DNA from: an uncultured Gemmatimonadota bacterium | GTDB lineage: Bacteria > Gemmatimonadota > Gemmatimonadetes > Gemmatimonadales > Gemmatimonadaceae | DNA: 9,852 nucleotides | Assembly (NCBI GenBank): GCA_946479015.1 | Contig: CAMLEQ010000116.1 | Coordinates: 1-9,852, forward strand | Reading direction: 5' to 3' | In this document: positions 5,368 to 9,852 of the stretch, piece after piece | Layout: the number at the start of each line of letters is the position of its first letter | How positions within the stretch are numbered: position 1 is the stretch's first letter | The notes under the pieces: model-generated | Database searches by the model: none | What the model was told of the DNA's origin: nothing | Seen by the model: only the letters and a program-made list of their open reading frames with translations | Position numbers and translations under genes: made by a program

Positions 5368-7197
5368 GTGCTGCAAAGCATGCGCAGCGCCGCCAAGTAC
5401 ATTTGGTGGTTCGTCGTTCTCACTTTCGTCATCGTGTTCGTCTTCGCCGAGAACTCCGGCCTGACGGGTCGGAAGTCCGTCACCCGCGGGACCGCGGTGG
5501 GCAGCGTCAACGGCACCGACATCACGTACGACACCTGGCTGCGCTCCCGGGAATCACGCGTGCGGGAGGCGCAGCAGCAGAGCCCCACGCCCCTCACGCT
5601 CGACGACGAGCGGCGCGTCGAGGACGCCACGTTCAACGACCTGGTGAACGGCATCCTCCTGCAGCAGGAGTACAAGAAGCGGGGCATCACCGTCTCCGAC
5701 GATGAGATCCGGCAGGCCGCCGTCCAGCAGCCGCCGCCGCAGTTCCTCCAGGATCCCGAGTTCCAGACCGAGGGGCAGTTCGACTTCCAGAAGTACCAGC
5801 GCTTCCTCGCGAGCCCGATCGCCAAGCAGTCCGGCGTCCGCTACCAGCTCGAGCAGTACTATCGCACCGAGCTCCCCCAGCAGAAGCTGTTCGAGCAGAT
5901 CGCGTCCTCGGTGTGGGTCACCGACGCCCAGCTCTGGCGCGTCTGGCAGGACACGCACGACTCCGCGCAGGTGTCCTTCGTGCGCTTCGCGCCGGACTCG
6001 ATCCCCGATTCGGCCGTGCAGGTGAGCGAGGCGGAGATCCAGGCCTACTTCCAGCAGCACGAGAAGGACTTCGGCGACCGCCCGGGGCGCGCGGTGGTGA
6101 GCATCGCGATGGTGCCCCGTACAGTCTCCGCGAGCGATTCGGCGAAGGTGCGCGCCCACGCCGAGCAGCTCCGCAACGAGATCCTCGGCGGCGCGAAGTT
6201 CGAGGACGTCGCCAAGCGCGAGTCTGCGGACTCGGCGTCAGCGGTGCAGGGCGGCTCGCTCGGCCGCGTGACCCCGGGGCGGTTCGTGAAGGAGTTCGAC
6301 AGCGTCGCCTTCGCGCTCAAGCCGGGGGAGATCTCGCAGCCGGTGCTCACCCGCTTCGGCTACCACCTCATCAAGGTGGACGAGCGCAAGGGCGACACGA
6401 TCACCGTGCGCCACATCCTGCTCCGCATCCAGCAGAGCGACTCCTCCGCCGCCGTGAGCGACCGGCGCGCCGACTCGCTCGCCCGGGCGGCGAGCACCGA
6501 CAAGCCGGCGCTGTTCGACAGCGTCACGAAGCAGCTCGGCATCCAGGTCGGACACGCCACCGCCACCGAGGGTGAGCCCCTCACCTGGAACGGCCGCTAC
6601 GTGCCGAGCGTGAGCGCGTGGGCGTTCGGCGCGAAGCCCGGCGAGACGAGCGACCTCATCGACTCCGAGGACGCCTACTATCTCGCGCGGCTCGACTCGC
6701 TGCAGCCCGGCGGCAAGCCGACGCTCGCGGCGCTCCACGACGACATCCGCCAGACGCTGATGCGGGAGAAGAAGGTGCAGCTCCTCGTCCCGAAGGCGCA
6801 GAAGGTCGCCGACGCCGTGGCGTCCGGAAAGACGTTGGAGCAGGCCGCGCAGAGCGTCGGTGCCACGGTGACGAAGAGCCCGATGTTCGCGCGCACCACG
6901 CAGGTGCAGGGACTCGGCCAGGCCAACGAGGCGATCGGCGCCGCGTTCGGGCTGCCAGCCGGCTCCGTGAGTGGTCCGGTGAGCACCACGGATGGCGTGT
7001 ACGTGCTCCGCGTCGATCGCCGCGTGAGCGCCGACCGCGCCGCCTGGGAGAAGCAAAAGACGCAGCAGCGGCAGGCCTACCTCCAGCGGCTCCGCCAGCA
7101 GCGCGTGCAGGACTACATGCACAACCTGCGGGAGAGCGCGAAGGTGGTGGATCACCGCAAGGAGATCGAGCAGCTCAACCGGCAGGCGGCCGGCTGA
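5368..7197 (+). CDS. Membrane-anchored parvulin-type peptidyl-prolyl isomerase (PpiD/SurA-like)
   Basis: Envelope foldase of the PpiD/SurA class, 609 residues, likely anchored in the inner membrane with its body in the periplasm. An N-terminal membrane segment (about 11-27, YIWWFVVLTFVIVFVFA) follows a short basic stretch and has no obvious cleavage site. A SurA_N-like chaperone region follows (about 45-235, with VGSVNGTDITYDTW). The main parvulin domain is at about 241-338, with GGSLGRVTPGRFVKEF (295-310) and a closing AFALKPGEISQPVLTRFGYH (314-333). A HILL motif at 349-352 opens a second, degenerate parvulin-like region ending AFGAKPGETSDLIDSEDAYY (419-438), and a third such end, AFGLPAGSVSGPVSTTDGVY, lies at 526-545. 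The C-terminus is a long charged, Gln/Arg-rich helix. The start is GTG with AGGAG 9 nt upstream. It stands alone, divergent from the TPR operon and convergent with tatA. PpiD is the closest named match by architecture, but orthology is not certain. Confidence 0.9.
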   Translation: MLQSMRSAAKYIWWFVVLTFVIVFVFAENSGLTGRKSVTRGTAVGSVNGTDITYDTWLRSRESRVREAQQQSPTPLTLDDERRVEDATFNDLVNGILLQQEYKKRGITVSDDEIRQAAVQQPPPQFLQDPEFQTEGQFDFQKYQRFLASPIAKQSGVRYQLEQYYRTELPQQKLFEQIASSVWVTDAQLWRVWQDTHDSAQVSFVRFAPDSIPDSAVQVSEAEIQAYFQQHEKDFGDRPGRAVVSIAMVPRTVSASDSAKVRAHAEQLRNEILGGAKFEDVAKRESADSASAVQGGSLGRVTPGRFVKEFDSVAFALKPGEISQPVLTRFGYHLIKVDERKGDTITVRHILLRIQQSDSSAAVSDRRADSLARAASTDKPALFDSVTKQLGIQVGHATATEGEPLTWNGRYVPSVSAWAFGAKPGETSDLIDSEDAYYLARLDSLQPGGKPTLAALHDDIRQTLMREKKVQLLVPKAQKVADAVASGKTLEQAAQSVGATVTKSPMFARTTQVQGLGQANEAIGAAFGLPAGSVSGPVSTTDGVYVLRVDRRVSADRAAWEKQKTQQRQAYLQRLRQQRVQDYMHNLRESAKVVDHRKEIEQLNRQAAG

Positions 7198-7211
7198 TGC
7201 CGCGTCAGGCG

Positions 7212-7230
7212 GCCGCCGCCAGGCGGCGGC
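7212..7230. repeat. GC-only inverted repeat just after the isomerase stop codon
   Basis: GCCGCCGCC (7212-7220) and GGCGGCGGC (7222-7230) are perfect complements separated by a single A, so the real hairpin would have a shorter stem and a 3-5-nt loop. It begins 15 nt after the isomerase stop. It may add to termination together with the larger hairpin downstream. Its sequence is simple GCC/GGC triplet repetition, so chance is possible. Confidence 0.35.
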
Positions 7231-7243
7231 GGCCGCCGCGGGA

Positions 7244-7299
7244 TGCGACGAAACACGAGGGGGTGCGGCGCGCGCCGCTCCCCCTCGTGTTTCGTCGCA
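7244..7299. terminator. Large bidirectional hairpin between convergent genes
   Basis: A perfect 20-bp inverted repeat (7244-7263 with 7280-7299; arms read TGCGACGAAACACGAG.. and its complement) encloses a T-T mismatch and then a 14-nt self-complementary palindrome (7265-7278, GCGGCGCGCGCCGC). The whole 56-nt element can fold into one long stem. It sits between the isomerase stop (7197, plus strand) and the tatA stop (7326, minus strand), the classic place for a shared terminator. Neither side is followed by a clear T-run, so it is not a textbook intrinsic terminator. It could also block RNA decay or separate converging polymerases. Confidence 0.75.
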
Positions 7300-7325
7300 C
7301 GTCTCTCATCGCACCGCGACGGAGC

Positions 7326-7589
7326 TCACTGCATGAGCCGCTTCGGCTCCGGGCGCGACTCCTCGGCGCGCTGAGGCGGCGGCTCCGGCGTGCGTAGCCG
7401 GTCCCGGTCGTCCCGCGGCTGGAGGTCGCCGGCAACGGAGCTCTGCACGTCGTTGATGCTCTTCTTGAACTCCCGGATCCCCTTCCCCATCGAGCCCGCG
7501 ATCTCCGGAATGCGCTTCGCGCCGAAGAGCAGCAGCACGATGACGAGAATGATGAGGATCTCGCCGAAACCCAGATTGCCGATACCCAT
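7326..7589 (-). CDS. tatA: Sec-independent protein translocase subunit TatA
   Basis: Small inner-membrane protein that forms the pore of the twin-arginine pathway, which exports folded proteins. The 87-residue product has the canonical layout: a short periplasmic N-terminus (MGIGNLGFGE), a membrane helix (about 10-22, EILIILVIVLLLF), the FG hinge (22-23), and an amphipathic helix (about 27-45) with the conserved GKGIREFKK (35-43). A hydrophilic Pro/Arg/Glu-rich tail follows. A Glu at residue 10 where E. coli TatA has Gln is common in organisms whose TatA also does the TatB job, so bifunctionality is possible. No tatB or tatC is in the window. The ATG at 7589 has AGGG 4 nt upstream and lies 15 nt after the DUF4321-like gene. 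It is the last gene of the right block, before the large hairpin. Confidence 0.93.
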   Translation of the reverse strand: MGIGNLGFGEILIILVIVLLLFGAKRIPEIAGSMGKGIREFKKSINDVQSSVAGDLQPRDDRDRLRTPEPPPQRAEESRPEPKRLMQ

Positions 7590-7604
7590 GTATCCCTGCC
7601 TCTC

Positions 7605-7883
7605 TTAAAAGAGCGATCTCGCGATGAGGTACGCCACGAGCACACCGAGAAGGCTCAACAGTGAGACGTCCAGTGCGACGGGCCCGATGGCAAATTTAAC
7701 GATGATCAGGTCAATGGACAGCGGCCCGAGTGACGGGGTGACCCCCGATGTGAGAAATTCCTTCACCGCGCCTGCGGGGAGGAACTTTCGACTCACCTGC
7801 GTGAACACCCCTCCCACGATGAAGCCGATCGCAAGCACCAGGGCGTGAAACCCCGGCCGGTGCTTGGAAGATCCACGCGCCAT
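7605..7883 (-). CDS. Small membrane protein, DUF4321-like
   Basis: A 92-residue protein with two strong hydrophobic segments (about 12-30, FHALVLAIGFIVGGVFTQV, and about 72-90, DVSLLSLLGVLVAYLIARS). Between them lies a moderately hydrophobic stretch ending IDLIIVKFAIGPVALDVS. The pattern of first helix, then a leucine-proline linker, then a [ID]L...FA.G....D.S.L.G.L.A.L ending, matches my memory of the DUF4321 family of small membrane proteins, whose function is unknown. This is recall and was not searched. The ATG at 7883 shares one base with the polyprenyl synthase stop (TGATG) and has GGAG at 7890-7893, 6 nt upstream. A GTG at 7886, just before it, would add one residue but would leave only 3 nt to the GGAG. 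It sits between a quinone-tail enzyme and tatA. No function can be assigned. Confidence 0.85.
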   Translation of the reverse strand: MARGSSKHRPGFHALVLAIGFIVGGVFTQVSRKFLPAGAVKEFLTSGVTPSLGPLSIDLIIVKFAIGPVALDVSLLSLLGVLVAYLIARSLF

Positions 7884-8887
7884 CACTGGCTCCGGTCCAT
7901 GACGTAAGCGATCGCGTCCCGCAGGGATCCGAGCACGGCCGTGTCCGGTAGTCCCGCGAGCGCCTCCTCCGCGGCGTGCGCGTACTCCTCACCGCGCCGC
8001 CGGGCATACTCGAGTCCTCCATTCTCCTGCACGATCTCCATCACCCGCTCGATCTGCGCGTCCGACGGCTCCGGCTCGTCGAACAGCTCCTCCACCACGC
8101 GCCGGCTCCCGGCCGGCATGGTGCGGAGCGCGGCGATCAGCGGGAGCGTCACCTTGTGCTCCCGCAGGTCCAACCCGGTAGGCTTCCCAGTCACGGCCGC
8201 GTCCGCCGTGTAGTCGAGCAGGTCGTCCGCCACCTGGAACGCCATGCCGAGCTGGAGGCCGTAGCGGGCCATCGCCTCGCGGTGCGCCCCGCCCCCCGCC
8301 ACGGCGCCGATCTCGCACGCGGCGGAGAGCAGCGATGCGGTCTTCGCGCGAATGAGCGCCTCGTAGTCGTCCTCGGAGAAGCTCAGCGCGTCGAGCGCGG
8401 TGAGCTGCCGCATCTCGCCCACGGTCATGTCGTTGGTCGCATCGGCGAGCACCCGGAGCACGTCCAGGTCGCCCAGGCGCACCAGCTCCACCACCGCGCG
8501 CGAGTAGAGGAAGTCGCCCATGATCACGGAGATCTGGTGCGTGAAGAGCGAGTTGATCGTCGGCATTCCGCGCCGGAGCGTGGAATGGTCCACCGAGTCG
8601 TCGTGCACCAGCGTGGCCAGGTGCACCAGCTCCACCACCGCGGCGAGCGCGGTCGCGCGCGGCTCCGGACGCCCCTCCACGGCGCTGGCGAGCAGCACGA
8701 GTGTCGGACGGAACATCTTCCCCTTCATGAGCAGCAGGTGGCTGTTCACCTCGTCGATGAGGGGAAGCTGCGCGGTGACGATCCGGCGCAGCTCGTCCAC
8801 CACGTGCGCCAGCCGGTCGTGGATGGGTGCCTGGATCTCGCTCAGCGTCGGCGTCAGCGGCGAGCGGGCGGACAGCGCCGCGCTCAT
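7883..8887 (-). CDS. ispB: Long-chain trans-polyprenyl diphosphate synthase (IspB-like)
   Basis: Condenses isopentenyl diphosphate onto an allylic primer to make a long polyprenyl diphosphate, most likely the side chain of menaquinone or ubiquinone. The 334-residue product has all family motifs: KGKMFRP (55-61), the first Asp-rich motif DDSVD (96-100) followed by HSTLRRGMPT, GDFLYSRA (124-131), KTASLLSAACE (182-192), and the second Asp-rich motif DDLLD (221-225) with GKPTGLDLREHK (234-245). The residue five before the first motif is a small Ala (ATLVHDD), as in octaprenyl/solanesyl synthases, which favours long products over farnesyl or geranylgeranyl diphosphate. The ATG at 8887 overlaps the upstream TPR stop (ATGA) and has GGAGG at 8898-8902, 10 nt upstream. 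The open frame extends to 9121, but that part only reads the TPR gene out of frame. Exact chain length cannot be read from the sequence. Confidence 0.93.
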   Translation of the reverse strand: MSAALSARSPLTPTLSEIQAPIHDRLAHVVDELRRIVTAQLPLIDEVNSHLLLMKGKMFRPTLVLLASAVEGRPEPRATALAAVVELVHLATLVHDDSVDHSTLRRGMPTINSLFTHQISVIMGDFLYSRAVVELVRLGDLDVLRVLADATNDMTVGEMRQLTALDALSFSEDDYEALIRAKTASLLSAACEIGAVAGGGAHREAMARYGLQLGMAFQVADDLLDYTADAAVTGKPTGLDLREHKVTLPLIAALRTMPAGSRRVVEELFDEPEPSDAQIERVMEIVQENGGLEYARRRGEEYAHAAEEALAGLPDTAVLGSLRDAIAYVMDRSQ

Positions 8888-9852
8888 CGGACGCGCGCCT
8901 CCACGACGGCCAGCCGGTCGCCGATGTCGCGGAACTGGATGTCCACGGCGAACACCCGCTCGTAGAAGCGGAGCGCGTCCTGCCAGCGCTCCAGCGCTTC
9001 GGATGCATACCCCAGCAGATACAGCACGCCCACCAGCATGTCGTCTGTCGTGGTCTTGTCGTTGAGGGCGCGTGACAGGATGGTCAGCGCGATCTGGTGC
9101 TGCCCCTTCTCGACGAAGCACTGTCCGAGCGCTTCGTACGTGCGAACGCGCTGCTCCGTCCCGCGCAGCGCCTTCTGGAACTCCGAGATCGCCTCGTCGA
9201 GCAGCCCCATCTCCTTGTAGGCGATCCCCAGGTCGTAGTGGCTCTCGTGGTCGGTCTCGTCCACGTTCGCCGCCACGCCCTGCTTGAACATCGTGAGCAT
9301 CTCGGCGAAGTCCACCTGCTCCTGGTCCTGCGGCTCGCCGACGTCCACCACCATGCGGGTGCTCTTCTGGCTCTCGTCCTCGCGCAGCCAGTCGGCGAGG
9401 TTCACGAAGCTGTCGTCGCTCCCCGCCGCCGGCGCCGGGTCGCGATCGGCGCCGCGGGGCACCGGGGCGTGGCGCGGCTCCGGCGACGGCACGTCGGCTG
9501 GCACGGCCTGCGGCGGCGCCGGAGGCGCGGCGGGCGTGGGAGCGGCGGGGGGCGCCGACCGAGCCACCGGGCGCAGCTCTGGTGGCGTGGGGAGACGCGA
9601 CTCGCTGCGCCCCAGCGACTGGAGCGCCGCCAGTGCGCGCGCCTCGTCAGGCGCGAGCTCGAGCACGCGACCGTACACGGCGCGCGACTTGTCGAGCTGG
9701 CCGCTGCGGAACAGCGACTCCGCCAGCGCGAGGTAGGCATCCACGAGGCGCGACTTGTCGTTCGCCCGGACCGCGTACTCCACGCGCTTCTGGTGGTGGC
9801 GAACCTCTCCAGGCTCCACGAGGATCAGCTCCTCGGCGATGCCGCTGGCGCC
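8884..9852 (-). CDS. Tetratricopeptide repeat protein (start lies beyond the window)
   Basis: C-terminal 322 residues of a TPR protein. The reading frame is open to the window edge; the GTG at 9819 is probably internal, because the 11 codons before it (GASGIAEELIL) read like continuous coding sequence into VEPGEVRHHQ. Counting from that GTG: a first TPR-rich part at about 4-60 (AYLALAESLFRSGQLDKSRA), an Ala/Pro linker at about 75-135, and a second TPR block at about 165-300. The latter contains HYDLGIAYKEMGLLDEAISE (194-213), a very conserved TPR form in delta- and related bacteria, then TYEALGQCFVEKGQHQIALT. There is no membrane segment in the visible part. Its stop overlaps the start of the polyprenyl synthase (ATGA), so the two are probably co-translated. 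Function is unknown; a scaffold or assembly role is the usual guess for such proteins. Confidence 0.88.
   Translation of the reverse strand, partial: GASGIAEELILVEPGEVRHHQKRVEYAVRANDKSRLVDAYLALAESLFRSGQLDKSRAVYGRVLELAPDEARALAALQSLGRSESRLPTPPELRPVARSAPPAAPTPAAPPAPPQAVPADVPSPEPRHAPVPRGADRDPAPAAGSDDSFVNLADWLREDESQKSTRMVVDVGEPQDQEQVDFAEMLTMFKQGVAANVDETDHESHYDLGIAYKEMGLLDEAISEFQKALRGTEQRVRTYEALGQCFVEKGQHQIALTILSRALNDKTTTDDMLVGVLYLLGYASEALERWQDALRFYERVFAVDIQFRDIGDRLAVVEARVR
8898..8902 (-). promoter_or_regulatory. Ribosome binding site of the polyprenyl synthase gene
   Basis: GGAGG on the minus strand, inside the end of the upstream TPR gene, lies 10 nt before the ATG at 8887. It fixes the start of the polyprenyl synthase against the longer upstream open frame. 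Confidence 0.65.

Noticed and set aside
7198..7325. Possible small RNA or attachment site in the convergent gap
   Set aside because: Beyond the two hairpins I see no promoter, no conserved RNA fold and no integrase or tRNA nearby.
7976..8965. Plus-strand open frame of 329 codons opposite the polyprenyl synthase
   Set aside because: His/Arg/Leu-rich antisense reading of a gene with every family motif; no independent support.
1..9852. Hidden defence, secondary-metabolite or mobile system
   Set aside because: Every stretch is covered by housekeeping or envelope genes in tight operons of uniform composition, with no transposase, recombinase, toxin-antitoxin pair or nuclease-like gene.

Overview
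This window is ordinary chromosomal DNA of a high-GC bacterium that looks Gram-negative. It holds ten protein genes, two of them cut by the window edges, and no mobile element, CRISPR array, rRNA or tRNA that I can recognise. The gene mix (membrane-anchored PpiD/SurA-type foldase, PilT, TatA, long-chain polyprenyl diphosphate synthase, large Ala/Pro-rich TPR proteins) and the protein style suggest Gemmatimonadota or a deltaproteobacteria-like lineage. That placement is an inference from style, not from a marker gene.

Left block, minus strand, read from 5181 down to 1: a large TPR protein, aroQ (type II 3-dehydroquinate dehydratase), an M24 prolidase/aminopeptidase P, accB (biotin carboxyl carrier protein), pilT (twitching ATPase) and the start of accC (biotin carboxylase). 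The junctions are very tight: a 1-nt overlap, an 8-nt overlap, a 28-nt gap, an 8-nt overlap, then a 47-nt gap. This strongly suggests one operon. It resembles the widespread aroQ-pepP/Q-(efp)-accB-accC cluster, but efp is absent and pilT sits between accB and accC.

Centre: a 186-bp, relatively AT-rich divergent intergenic region (5182-5367) carries candidate promoters for both directions. To its right, on the plus strand, is a 609-residue membrane-anchored parvulin-type peptidyl-prolyl isomerase that starts at GTG behind a good Shine-Dalgarno sequence. Its C-terminal half contains two further degenerate parvulin-like segments.

Right block, minus strand, read from 9852 down to 7326: a TPR protein cut at the window edge, a long-chain polyprenyl diphosphate synthase (IspB-like, probably making the quinone side chain), a small DUF4321-like membrane protein and tatA. 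These are also tightly packed (ATGA overlap, TGATG overlap, 15-nt gap). The convergent space between tatA and the isomerase holds a very large perfect hairpin, 20 bp plus an inner palindrome, that probably ends transcription from both sides.

Taken together the window is a set of envelope and core-metabolism genes: fatty acid synthesis (accB, accC), shikimate pathway (aroQ), peptide turnover (prolidase), pilus retraction (pilT), periplasmic folding (PPIase), quinone tail synthesis (ispB) and Tat export (tatA). I see no convincing undescribed defence or mobile system. The most unusual points are the split accB/pilT/accC order, the tripled parvulin-like segment, the repeated short motif in the large TPR protein and the giant convergent hairpin.
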